Shown in pieces: positions 44,381 to 55,380 of a stretch of DNA of 64,000 nt. The notes under the pieces are model-generated. The model saw only the letters and a program-made list of their open reading frames with translations, was not told the origin of the DNA and searched no databases. Numbering within the stretch: the stretch's first letter is position 1; each line of letters starts with the position of its first letter. The stretch covers positions 310,001 to 374,000 of the forward strand of contig MOWL01000072.1 of assembly GCA_002110485.1 (NCBI GenBank). Direction: 5' to 3'. This DNA is from Emergomyces orientalis (Eukaryota > Ascomycota > Eurotiomycetes > Onygenales > Ajellomycetaceae). A program made the position numbers and the translations under genes.

Positions 44381-45332
44381 TTGCGATCCCCGAGTTAACG
44401 AAATATATTTTAGGCTGCAAGAAGAAACCGCCAAAGTCGAAGAACATCTTCTAGACGATAGAAATGGACCTCCCCCCTTCGTAGAGGCTATTATCCGCTG
44501 CCTCACGATCTCCAAAGCAAACGCATTTGAAAACCTTCTCGAACCCCTCCAAAAGCTATTGCGGCTAAGCCCACCAATCGCATCGACCTTAGCCCGGCCA
44601 GATATGTTCAGCCGCATCGGACAAAAGCTTCATCATACCAAACCCGCCGTGCGGGTGAACCTACTACGTATCCTCTCAACCATCTGTGACTCGACAGATG
44701 AGCATGGTAGCCTTCTAAGTCGCTATGGCCTCCTCGACGCAATCCGAGACCTCCAGAAAGATTCCCGCGTCCTCGTCCGAGAACTAGCAGTCCAGCTTAT
44801 AAAATCTAGCGAAGAGAGCGATGCCGCGCTACTAGGCTCTGCTGCTGTAAAACGCCGAACAACCATACGGCGACAAAGCACCTCAACCACCCCTCCCACC
44901 CTTATTTCTAGCCATTCGATGCCCACCACGCCGCAGGTGGGTCGGTCCAGCGCGTCGAAATTACTTTATGAGGGTAGGGATACGCCACGACGTCGCGAAA
45001 ATGAGATCAACGGTGCCGCCATAGGCCTGAGGCCGGGTAGTCGCGATGGGAGGACCCCAACTACTGGTGCTGCGGCAGTGGTAGCAGCCACTAGTGGTGG
45101 GGGCGGCGGGACCGGAAGCGTTGGGGTGAAAGTGCGTCTTCCGCGCGCCATGACTCAACTTCGACCATCGTCGTCGTCATCGTCATCTCAGCAGTCCTCA
45201 GTATCGTTATTGGCGACTTCGCCGCAAATAAGTGAGAATATACGGACGCCAACTTCGTCGACGAGGCCGCCGTCTTCGATAGTTAACGCGCGGAGGCGGA
45301 GGACGAATACGGGAGGTTCGGGGTGGACTTGA
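40074..45332 (+). CDS. sepH: Septation initiation network protein kinase SepH (Cdc7/Cdc15 family)
   Basis: Predicted 1,413 residues in 12 exons: 40,074-40,277; 40,352-40,486; 40,580-40,609; 40,719-40,783; 40,873-41,305; 41,393-42,283; 42,367-42,861; 42,971-43,105; 43,197-43,475; 43,590-43,794; 43,864-44,314; 44,414-45,332. All junctions keep frame with GT-AG ends. Kinase domain at about 69-319: LGKGAFGSVYRAL, VAVKQIK, HRDIKGANIL (HRD 188-190), DFGVAS (208-210), GTPYWMAPE. The long C-terminal half is helical and armadillo-like (exons 8-12), ending in a Ser/Thr-rich basic tail. The order and motifs match Aspergillus SepH, which acts at the spindle pole to trigger septum formation. An acidic linker (about 600-750) joins the parts. 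Confidence 0.93.
43795..43863 (+). other. In-frame, stop-free 69-bp intron of sepH
   Basis: Donor GTATGT, acceptor CTACAG, branch-like GCTGAC. Its length is a multiple of three and it has no stop in the gene frame, so an unspliced message would add 23 residues between CAT and the split Arg codon. Confidence 0.6.
44348..44378 (+). repeat. A31 homopolymer in sepH intron
   Basis: Thirty-one uninterrupted A inside the 99-bp last intron (44,315-44,413), about 35 bp before its acceptor. Confidence 0.85.
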
Positions 45333-46619
45333 CAATACGCAATGAACCATGTTATGCCATTGCACCAAGCAGGGGTTAAAGGCGTAGTTTTACTGGAAGG
45401 GGAGCTGTGGTGTTGGCTCCCCTTTTTTCTTCCCCTTTTTTTTTCTCGTTGCGTTTCCTTGTTTTCCTCTGTTTTCATTCTCTATTCTATCCCTTTTCCC
45501 TTTCATACACATGAAAAAGTTTTGTCTAATAGATTCACAGCAGGATATTTTTCTGCTGATTCCCATGAATCTCTGAGACGGCCGCACTATTTTTCTTTTA
45601 GCGATATGTGCGGGGTGATGGAAAATGGAGAAACGGAAAGCTTTTCGCTTCATTTTCTCAGGTTCTCATCCACTCATGTACACGCATTCCTACACTTACA
45701 CACATCATTTGCATAGCAAAGGCGCATTGGGCATAATTACTATTCAACGATTGTCAAGTTTGATGAACTTCTCTTTCTACATTTCCTCTTTTCAATTTCT
45801 ATCTCCTATCTTTGTTTTTCTTCACCCCCTCGTTTCTAAATGAAAATGTGCTGAGGTCGTGTGTCGGATTGGTTTTGCCTCTTTGCCTGTTGAAAGAACA
45901 ACAAGTTCGCCATTACGAAGATTTCTTTTTTATTACTTACCCCTGATTCCCGCTGCTTGATCTTTAGTTGCCCCGACTTTTTATTCTTTCCTCCTGAGTA
46001 ACTAAAATAGGAGCTGGGCTTCCATACGACCGACCATTGCTGTTTAACTTTGAGTTGATACAACGAATATGATATTTTTCTTTTCTTTTTGCTCAATTTC
46101 TTCAAATTAGGGTATTATTACCCGTCGTAAAATCCCTTTCCAAGCTGGATTGGATCCCCGCCCGTCTCTTATAGTATTCAAAAATTAAATAAATGCGTCT
46201 TCATCTACTATGCTGGCCCCTTTATGACATTCATGCCAAGAAACCGGGGTTCAATTAAGGTTATATCACATGATCTAATCCTTGCCAAAAAAAATTTGAA
46301 GGCCGAAGAAAAAAAAGGAAAGCAATGCGGACCTGAAAGTTTAAAACTTTCTCCGCCATCGGACGATCAAAAGGTCCAAACCAGATAATCTCGGCATTTA
46401 CCTACCTTCAAGACAGGAAATCAACCCGCAACCCAATTGAAAGCACGGGTTCGAAAATTGAGATGATTCGATTGAAAGGAAAAGTTATTCTCATATATTT
46501 CAGTCACTATTCATTTTAATTATCATGGCAGTTTGAATCCGTTTGCTTCTCTATCTTTCCAGTCTCTATCTCAAAACGCTTTACAATCTACACTCATTAC
46601 ACCAATCGAAAGCGTGGCT
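45333..46619 (+). other. Intergenic between sepH and MCP2
   Basis: T-rich sepH 3' flank, then the MCP2 promoter. The open frame of MCP2 extends upstream to 46,533 without an ATG. No other gene seen. Confidence 0.45.
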
Positions 46620-48789
46620 ATGCGACCCCAAATTCGAATTCCAATACTATTCCCGTCCTCTTTTAGCGGCCCCGCATCGTCATCGTCAACATCTTCCAAT
46701 CCTTTACTCCTGCGCGTTCACAATTCCCTACGATCGCAATGGACATGTCACCAATGTCTACAGCAACGGCAGGGACGGGTACAGAGACTGCAGATCCCCC
46801 GCTTTCCTTCCCGTGAATATGCAACGACGACGCCGCAGTTTCAAAAACCTAATGATAACGGAGGAGGGAATAATAATAAGAGGCGGCCCAGAAGAGCGCT
46901 GCAATATGCCGCAGCCGGTGGAACGGTTGGGGCGGCGTTGTTTGCGTTTTCGGATGATATGAAGCATGTATATTCGGCGGCGGAAAGGACAGGGAGGGTT
47001 ACGGCTGCGTTGGCTGTTTGTATTAATGAGTGAGTCTGGGATATTTTGTTGCTGGGTTTTGCTCGTAGGACTTTGTGGGGTTAGGGGTTAGGGGACTGTG
47101 GGCTGGAGATTTTGGGAGTGCTTCCAATTGAAATTTTGATTGAATAGGGGAAAGTGCTATAATGGAAATGGTTTGGGCTAACGTATTTCACTTTATATAG
47201 CTATCGCAAGACCTTAAACCGACACTCAGACTCCGAAGAAGAAAAGGCGGAGTGGCTGAAAGCCTGCCATAAACGTTGCGCGGAGCGAACCTTGCGTGTG
47301 CTGGAAAAGAATGGATCAATATTCATCAAGCTGGGACAACACCTGAGTAGCATGGGTTACCTGTTACCGCTGGAATGGACCACGACGTTTATCCCGCTGC
47401 AGGACAAATGCCCCGTTTCCTCGTTCGAGTCAATTGAGGAAATGTTCGCCAAGGATACCGGACACACAATCGACGAACTTTTCTCAAGTTTTGACAGGGT
47501 GCCTATTGGGGCTGCATCTCTGGCGCAAGTCCATGTCGGAGTTCTAAGGGAAACTGGTCAAAAAGTTGCGGTTAAGGTGCAACATCCTACATTGGCAGAA
47601 TGGGTTCCACTTGATCTTGCATTAACCCGGTTTACATTTTTGACATTGAAGAAGTTCTTCCCTGAATATGATCTTGAGTGGTTGTCGAGTGAGATGGAGT
47701 TTTCTTTACCACAAGAATTGGATTTCAGAATGGAAGGGGAGAATGCGAAGAGAGCCCGCGAATATTTTCGGAAGAAAGTGGTTACTGTTGCGCCTTTGGT
47801 TATTCCTGAAGGTTGGTAATTTCTTGTAACGTACTGTGGGTAATATTTACACGGTGTGTATACTGACTTTACAAATCTAGTGATGTGGGCGAAGAAGAGA
47901 ATTCTGGTCATGGAATTTATTGCCGGGCGTCGACCTGACGATCTCGAATATTTGGACTCCAACAGAATTGATAGAGACGAGGTTTCTGCTGCCCTGGCTC
48001 ACATATTCAACGAAATGATTTTTGGAGACGGTGCCCCTCTCCACTGTGACCCTCATGGCGGGAACATTGCTGTCAGAAAGAACGATTCGGGTCGGAAACC
48101 CAACTTTGACATCATTCTCTACGACCATGGACTATATCGCGATATCTCAACAGACCTTCGCCGCAATTACGCCAAGTTGTGGCTTGCTGTTATTAATTCT
48201 GATGAAGCGGGCATGCGCGAGTATTCTTACAAGGTTGCCGGAGTCACAGATGACCAATTCCCTCTTTTCGCGAGTGCAATCACGGGCAGGGATTATACCG
48301 TCCTATCGAAGAAAGATGTTGTATCGGCCCGCTCTGCACAGGAAAAAGAAGCGATATCGAGTGCGTTAGGCGACGGCTTGCTTCGAGAGCTAGTCCAGAT
48401 GCTTGGGAAGGTTCCACGCATAATCTTGTTGATTCTCAAAACAAATGATCTCAGTAAGCTACACCCGCACCTATGCCCCTCCAGCCCAAGTGATGTAGCC
48501 CCCAATGGTTAATCAAACATCTTTTCTTAATCTAGCCCGCAGCCTTGACGAGAACCTTCACACCCGCCATGGGCCTTTGCGCACATTCTTAATCCTCGCA
48601 AAATATGCAACCTGTACGGTCTTCGAAGAGCAAATGGAAGTCATCCGCCAACGTGGCAGCATCCTCTGGCCGCGAAACTTCGTCAAGTTCGTTCAGGCCT
48701 GGGCCAGCTATCTACGAGTCGAGATTAAATTGGAGTTGTATGAACACTGGCTCTCGCTCAGGGGCCGGCTTGGCTTGCACAATGATTGA
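46620..48789 (+). CDS. MCP2: Mitochondrial ABC1/ADCK (UbiB-like) atypical kinase, Mcp2/Cqd2 type
   Basis: Predicted 615 residues in four exons: 46,620-47,029; 47,201-47,811; 47,881-48,453; 48,536-48,789. The N-terminus is rich in Arg, Ser and Gln without acids for about 60 residues, fitting a mitochondrial presequence, followed by a Gly/Ala hydrophobic segment (ALQYAAAGGTVGAALFAF). UbiB-family hallmarks are present: KLGQ in FIKLGQHLSS, the Ala-rich loop GAASLAQVH, VAVKVQHP, ELDFRMEGENAKRA, HCDPHGGNIAVR and the metal motif LYDHGLY. The phrase TAALAVCINDYRKTLN before the domain resembles yeast Mcp2 (YLR253W) and human ADCK1/5, not Coq8. By homology it sits at the inner membrane and affects lipid and coenzyme Q distribution; the substrate is not known. 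Confidence 0.88.
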
Positions 48790-49674
48790 TTTTTTAATAT
48801 CTATGGTTTGGGTGAACGAAAGGTAGAAATTTCCCCCGATGTGCTGGCTAGACATTTCGTTCCCTGGTCCTTTCTTCCCTTGCCACCGGACTTTGACTTC
48901 TGATCACGTTCCCGTGCTTTTCTTAACCAGTATTAGCGAAAGCAGATTTCCTTTCTTCTTTTTGGACTTTTTGTTGGGCTAAGTTATACCCGTTGGACAA
49001 CCCATTCTCTGTTCAAATTTATTTCACCTGTTCTGCACATTTAGACTTATAGACATTTATATAGAGGCGGGGAGGATTTATTGGCTTGGTCAGCGATCTG
49101 CTCAAGATTTCTACTTAAATTAATATAAACTATTGCACCCAGGCTTTTGATGTCAGAGAATACAAATTATCCTTCCTTAGAAATAATATTAACATTTTAG
49201 TATCTGCCTACAGATATTATTGTGTATGAAAAACTCATGTAGATTTAAGGTTGCTCCAATGCGCCGCACGTGACTACTAGTAGGTCCTTTAAAACAGCGA
49301 ATTTGGCGGCGTTCATGATATAAGAGTAGATTTGGGAAAATTATTAACAGATGACGGCATTTGGCGAGGATGATTCACTTCTTCTTCCTCTCTTCACTCG
49401 AAGATCATTTTTTATTTGTTTTTTCCCCCCAGGGGGTTGCGAAACCTACATAAAACCTCTCTACGGTCCATTTGATTAATTTCTTCATACCCAGGGGCAT
49501 TTCCCCTGATACATCCCCAAGAACCTCTTTGATTAATTTCAAAAACCCGCATATAAAACAGAGGGACAACGGGAGAAACACTTCTATGCTTTGTACAAAG
49601 TCAAAACAACACAAATCAGAGCTTTACCTAGTGCGCAACTCAGAGGGAACAAACAGCCTCCTGCGCGGACCAAA
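48790..49674 (+). other. Intergenic between MCP2 and the small membrane protein gene
   Basis: AT-rich 3' flank, then a promoter with a CACGTGAC word at about 49,267. No gene seen. Confidence 0.45.
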
Positions 49675-50079
49675 ATGACGATGGACAAAAAACCATCTCT
49701 AGGCAGGAGACTATCCAAAAATAATCCTAGGGTATGTTTTCTGAATACCAAATATCTTTGCGCTGCGGGAGCAGAGAAGGGAGCAGACAAGTAAAGTCGT
49801 TGGGTGTTTTTATACTTCTTTTTTTTGTCATCCCGCCCTTTTCCGTCGCTCCACAAAAGCGCTCGCCATGCCCCTCTCCCTCACCCCCTCTCTATCATTT
49901 ATCTCCCCTACTTACGCCCTCAACAGTCCATACACGTACCGATGGCCGCATTCGCAATGGCCCTTGTCCTCGGTGCGTACTGCATAACCAGCATCCGAAG
50001 TGCGCGCCGAAACGCGAGATATTCATCCTTAACCCCAGCTAACCCCAGTGGGTCATCGGGGACGGAGGGGCAAGGTTGA
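49675..50079 (+). CDS. Small single-helix membrane protein, 69 residues, split by one intron
   Basis: Exon 1 (49,675-49,731) codes MTMDKKPSLGRRLSKNNPR. A GTATGT donor and CAACAG acceptor join it in phase 0 to exon 2 (49,927-50,079), starting SIHVPMAAFAMALVLGAYCI and followed by TSIRSARRNARYSSLTPA. The product has a basic N-terminus, one hydrophobic helix and a basic stretch after it, a common form for small mitochondrial inner-membrane or ER tail proteins. I do not recognise a named family. The clean splice and the fit across the junction support it; the second exon alone would start at an internal Met. Confidence 0.6.
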
Positions 50080-51289
50080 CTCTGATGTTGATGTCGATGT
50101 TGGGATTGAGAGATGCGAGCCAGCCAATTATGAATAAAAGGCTAGGTCAAACCTGCCTACGAGGGAGTTGGGAGTTCCAGGAGCGTGGGCACGAGGATCT
50201 AACTTTTGGCCTTGCGTTCCTTTTCTAACTTTTTTTTTTTATATATTGATACGTACTATGTTTTTTCAGTGGGAATTGGGAGAAGAAAATATATTGGTTT
50301 GACGATTTTCTGGTATCTTGTATATCTAAAAGTTCTAGTGCGTTTAGTATATATTTAATAACACTGGAGGTGCGTTTCTGATTCTTTTCTTTTTGGCGGT
50401 GAAAAGGCGTATGGCCGTGGCCGTGGGTTTCTCAAACTAAAAGCAAGCACAACCAAATAATATGAATATAGAGAATTATGAATATCACAGTTCACATATG
50501 CGCCCAACCTTGTACATTGAAATCAATACAACGCTCGATCCTGGTCTTGATCCAATCACCAATCACGCCTATGTAATTTTCATTGTCCTGCTCTGTATAT
50601 CAAAAATGTATTGAAGGTGCACAACGCCCACCCTGCCCCACCGCCAATAAAAATTAAAATAAATAAAATAAAAAAGAGAAGAGAAATGAAGAGAAGAGAA
50701 AAGAGAGAAGGTATTTTTTGGGACCCAGTAAAGTAGAGATTATCTGATATATTCGCAATAACGAAAATTGCGAGAGAACGGTCATACGTAAAAACATGTC
50801 TGTATATATGTATATTGGAAAAAATGCAAAAAGTTAAAAGAAAGAGCAAGCGCAAGAAGGAACAAATACAGGACAAAATGAAAAATGAAACCATGTAGAA
50901 TGAAAAGAAGCTTATAGAACCTTGAAGTACTGTACGCTAGTAGTAGATGCAGCGGCAGCAGCAAGAGATCCGAGGACAAAAAGAAGTAATCCACCCAACC
51001 CCCAAAAGACACGAGAAACATAATAGGAGAAGGACAAAAAATAACACCACGCCATTAAAAAGAACAATACTATACGATAGGAAACAAAACAAAACAAACC
51101 CCAGTAGTCGTTAGCTACGGATTCAAAAGAAAAATTGGAAGAGAGCAAATGTAATCATTGAAACAATCAAGTGAAGGGAGTGAGGAAACAAAATCTCCCT
51201 CCCAACAATGCTAAGTTTCTTGATATTTTGCGTATATTTCCCAAGCCCAAATTTGGGGTTATTTTGTGTAAACAAACAAAAAAGATAAA

Positions 51290-51335
<46 letters not shown>

Positions 51336-51774
51336 TAACGCCAAAAAAATGCCTAGATGTTGGTATGTATATGTGTTCTGTTTCACATTTCAAGATGAAT
51401 ATTCGCGGCATTAGTCAATGGTGTGATATCATGCGGGGTGTAAACGGTGTGACAGAGTGTTAATGGGGGCTTTCTCGGAGTGGAAGTACGCGAAATGAAA
51501 CAAGAGTATGTATTATGTGTTCATATGTATCATTGGAGGAGGTAGAAAAGGAAATAGACAGGTAGACAGTAAACTAGTCAAGGATAACAAGATCGGTCGA
51601 AGTATGTGAAAATGTCGTGGGAGATTAGAAAGGCGAAGTGAGGCACTAGGCGCACTATCTTTTTTCTCTTCAATTTTAAAATTTCTTTACAAGCCCTTTA
51701 TGAGGAACCATGTGTGGTTTGGAAGTCGAATGCTGTTTTAATTTTCCTAAGGCCTTCACCTGAAAAGCAAGCTT
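50080..51774 (+). other. Long intergenic between convergent genes
   Basis: Facing 3' flanks of the small membrane protein gene and the mitochondrial carrier. It is low in complexity, with A/G-rich runs around 50,650-51,380, and holds the compound microsatellite at 51,291-51,335. No gene seen. Confidence 0.5.
51291..51335 (+). repeat. Compound (TG)n(AG)n microsatellite
   Basis: About seven TG units pass directly into about fifteen AG units with one GGG interruption. Confidence 0.85.
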
Positions 51775-53100
51775 TCAATATGCGGATGAGCTATCCTCGC
51801 TCGTAATCAGTGCTTGTTCGCCTTCGTGCTGCATCCAGTGGATAATGTTTCGAAGATACTCATAGGTGAGCATCGTCGTCATAGCCGCTGGCACAGCGCG
51901 GAACAAATTCGTTCCAATCCCAGCGTAGAAGGCGCGCCAGCCCTCCTCCACCAAGATCGTCTGGCATGTGCGAATCACGCCACGATATCTGGGGCGGTTG
52001 CGCATCCCGTCCGAGGATGAAGCGCCAACACCGGTCCCTGGAGGCCGGCCGTGGTCCTGTGGCTGTTCAAGCCCGCCTCGAAAAGCGATGCCTTCTGACG
52101 AATACGCCGGAGAGGATCGTTGCTGTGTTTGTAGTCGGGTCCTAAGAACTTCGTGTGGGTATGTTGCTGTGCTGGCACATAATTTGCTGAGAAAAGTGGC
52201 TGCTGTGATTCCGGTCCAATGGGGGTTTCCGGCGTCTGGATGTTCCCCGATTCCGAACCCTGTGAAAGCCATTTTAAAATATTCGTATAGGGGGAACTGA
52301 ATGGCGACATGTGACAGGCCGAGGAGCGCAGGAGTGAGGCCAGAGTAGAAAGCACGGAGGCCTTCACTCGCGTACATCTTCCGTGCGGCATCCAGCGTGT
52401 TCTTGTAGTACCAAGGGGCTTGATAGCCGTTGCTAGCGGGTCGAAAGCTCTGTGACATGAGTCTTGTCTTAATGACCCATATTGGGTTTGTGGCTATTGT
52501 TGAGCAAGCGCCAGCTGTGAGTGATGCATATCCTCGGGCTAACCACCAGTTATCTGCAAATAGTTATATATCAGCAAGTTAGATCAAAAACATAGAGAGA
52601 AGACGTGAATCGAGCAGACCTGTCTTTTTGGAGAAATATTCTCGTGATCTATCGTAAACGGTTAAATAGACAGCCCAGGTGGGAAGGTAGCCTAACAGCA
52701 TCGGCCCCAGCCCTCTATATAGCCCTCTAATGCCTTCATCTCGCCATATCATCCTCCCTGTCCCGACCATCCCACGATATAGTGTTCCGGACTCCACTAG
52801 TTTGCCATTTCGGCGCATTTGAAACCCTCCCTGCGCTTGCAGTTTTGTCTTTATCACATCCAGCGGGCATGTCATGATCCCCGACGCAACACCCGCACTA
52901 GCTCCGCAGAACGGTGTGATGTATGCCTGGGGAACCCGTGTGGAATATATCTGGAGACTCCTCAACGTCGACGACCCTGGCGGAGGAGTAGCCCCGGCAT
53001 GTACTGTAGGAGTTGTTGATTGATTTTCTGACGCTGAGATCCCCTGCTGCGATGTAGAGCCGCCAAGAGTCCTTGACGAGTCGGTGCGGCCCAAAGACAT
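51775..53100 (-). CDS. YIA6: Mitochondrial NAD+/nucleotide carrier (SLC25, Yia6/Ndt1-like)
   Basis: Predicted 419 residues in two exons (53,100-52,620; 52,553-51,775), one 66-bp intron, split Asp codon. Three carrier repeats show the signature: PLDVIKTKLQAQ (79-90), PIWVIKTRLMSQ and PHEVLRTRLQTQ. The wording around the first two (CGASAGVASGIMTCPLDV; TNPIWVIKTRLM) is that of the fungal NAD+/pyrimidine nucleotide subgroup (Yia6, Yea6, Rim2). An N-terminal extension of about 60 residues precedes repeat 1. A Ser/Gly/Pro-rich loop of about 45 residues is inserted after the third signature. It imports NAD+ or a related nucleotide across the inner membrane; the exact substrate is inferred. It is divergent from QCR7, 795 bp away. 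Confidence 0.88.
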
Positions 53101-53895
53101 AATGTCTATTGACGACGAAGGTTGCGGGATCTCAAATTCTTAACGGTCACCGCCACAGCATGGATGAAATAATATTGTCGTACAGGGGCGGGCGCCGCTT
53201 CTTGCGAGGTTGAGTATGGGAATATATACCTTCGATATCTTATGGAGATAATTCACTATGTATCTGTTAACCCACACGAAAACGAACATCTATAAATGCT
53301 CCCCTTTTTGTCAGGCCGGTACAGATGGAATCGTTTGGCGCGGATATAGTCTTGTTCAATCGCGGCGCCTGCGGGGGTTTGTTGCCCTCACGGCTCCCTA
53401 CAGGAGCGGCGCAACTTAGCGATCGACCATACCCATGCCACAGTTGATATGAGAGCACAAGTTGAAGGGAACAGGGAGCCCAGCGGCAGGGGACTTGAAA
53501 TGATAATAATAGCCAAGCTGGTGACAGTGGAAGTGAGTGCAAATGAACAGCCGTAATGGCGTATACAGCAGTGTTGAAAAGAAGAGCGAAGAAGTTGTCA
53601 GCGTCCAAAATGGCCCCTCCCCCCGGTGTCGCCGTCCTTGATATTCTCGCTCGGAAGATGCGCCGGTCACGAGATGCCGCCAGTTCCCAAGAACAGCCAG
53701 TTTCGCCGAGATGGTCCGAGCGCTGGTTTTCCCACAGCAAACAACTCCTCTTACTCAGCGCCTGGGAAGTTGTACCGCCCGTTGGACCTCATCTCATCGC
53801 ATTGCATCCACGCAAACTGTCCCAGCCCACGCCGCCCATTGCGCTGCTCAGATACCGATATTACCCTACTTGACTGCCGATTCCTCCTCTACGCC
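53101..53895 (+). promoter_or_regulatory. Divergent promoter region of the carrier and QCR7 genes
   Basis: Two mitochondrial genes start outward from this 795-bp region, so shared control is possible (inference). Overlapping short frames on both strands have no recognisable protein pattern. Confidence 0.4.
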
Positions 53896-54777
53896 ATGTC
53901 CGCCCCCTCTCTTCTCAAGCAGATCAACGCCCGGCCATGGCTCAAACGGATGATGATGCCACTCGCCAACTGGCACGCCAATGCCTCTGGATACAGGCAA
54001 ATGGGACTGAGGTAATTAATTATATCTACTCTCTAAGCACGGAGTATTTGCAGGATAATATGAGGATGCGGTGTTATGGACCCGGGGAGATAGAAAAGGG
54101 AGGGGATGGCGAGGGGGGGAGGCCGGAGAGGCCAATTGTTGATTCGACTGATGAAAAAAGGCGGCTGACACAGAGACATATAGAGCCGATGACTTGATCC
54201 CCGAAGAGAACGACACCGTCCAGCTCGCAATTAGAAGACTTCCACCCAAGGAAGCCTACGACCGCGTCTTCCGCATCCGACGCGCATTCCAGGTCCGTCC
54301 ACCCGAAATATTTGCCGTCGTATCTGTTCCGCGTTCAAAAAATGAAATACAATGCAGAAAACAAAGTAGAGGTTCAATTCTTGCTAACATATATCACCCA
54401 AAAAACAGCTCTCCATTGAACATCAGCTCCTCCCTGTCGAACAACAAACCAAGCCAGAAGAGGTGAGCCTGAGACTATAATTCTTCCCGTCAAATTAGTT
54501 TTGATGGTCCTCCATTGGATAATCCGAATTGAATCCTTGCCGATTGGTCGATAGAACAGAAAAATAGCTCCATCAGAATTCTGCAACCTACATTCCCCTC
54601 ATATATATATATATATATTTTTCTGTCTTCTGCCCAACTGCACAACAAATCAATCAAGACTAACCACCGATTTGTGATAACAATTAGGACGTCGAGTATC
54701 TCAGCCCTATCATCCGGGAAATCGAGCGCGAGAACAAGGAACGGGCGGAACTCGATAACCTCATCATCAAGCGATAG
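53896..54777 (+). CDS. QCR7: Cytochrome bc1 complex subunit 7
   Basis: Predicted 122 residues in four exons: 53,896-54,011; 54,184-54,292; 54,409-54,462; 54,688-54,777. It starts MSAPSLLKQINARPWLKRMM; then come WHANASGYRQMGLRADDLIP, RRLPPKEAYDRVFRIRRAFQ and LSIEHQLLPVEQQTKPEE, and it ends IIREIERENKERAELDNL plus IIKR. This order and length are those of the UQCRB/Qcr7 family, a matrix-side subunit needed to assemble respiratory complex III. All introns have GT-AG ends; the first (172 bp) splits an Arg codon. Confidence 0.93.
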
Positions 54778-55380
54778 AATGTACGCATATAAAGTGATAC
54801 GAGAGTGAGGTGGCATTGTCGTTGAGAGATCCTTGACCGGCATTTCAAAATTAAGAAAAGAAAAAAAAGAACAAAAATTCGGTAAATGAAGGAGATATTC
54901 GTTTTGACCCGATTCCTCTCCGCATATATCTTTCTCTCTCTCTTATTTTCGGACTCAGAAGTCCGCTGGCTGGGTGATGTTGATGGCAATGGAGCGTTGC
55001 TGTTGCTGTGGGTGTCTGATTAGGGGGAGATGTTAATGTTGGAAATAAACAACTACTGCTACTATTGTACTGTACAGATCTACTATACTTCATAGATGGA
55101 ATGGGATGCGTGTTTTTCTTTTTTCAAGCATAATAACGTCGGATATGACAACCAAAAGTTGTTGTTTGACAATAACATCTCCTAGGGTATCGACAAATAT
55201 GGGAAGTATATACATGAAAATACAGGTATCTATAAGTATATGTATAAGATGTCCAGCATGACGCAAAATATATAAAAAAAATTAACCAAAAAGCTCTGTG
55301 TAGCCCAAAAACCAAAGGCAAATACAAACCATCCCCTTCCCTGTATCCAATTTCTTCCTGTCTTACACCCATCTCCAAGT
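54778..55380 (+). other. Convergent 3' region of QCR7 and MAG1
   Basis: Both genes end here. Repeated GTTGCTGTTGCTGTGG (about 54,998) and AT-rich stretches only. No gene seen. Confidence 0.45.
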
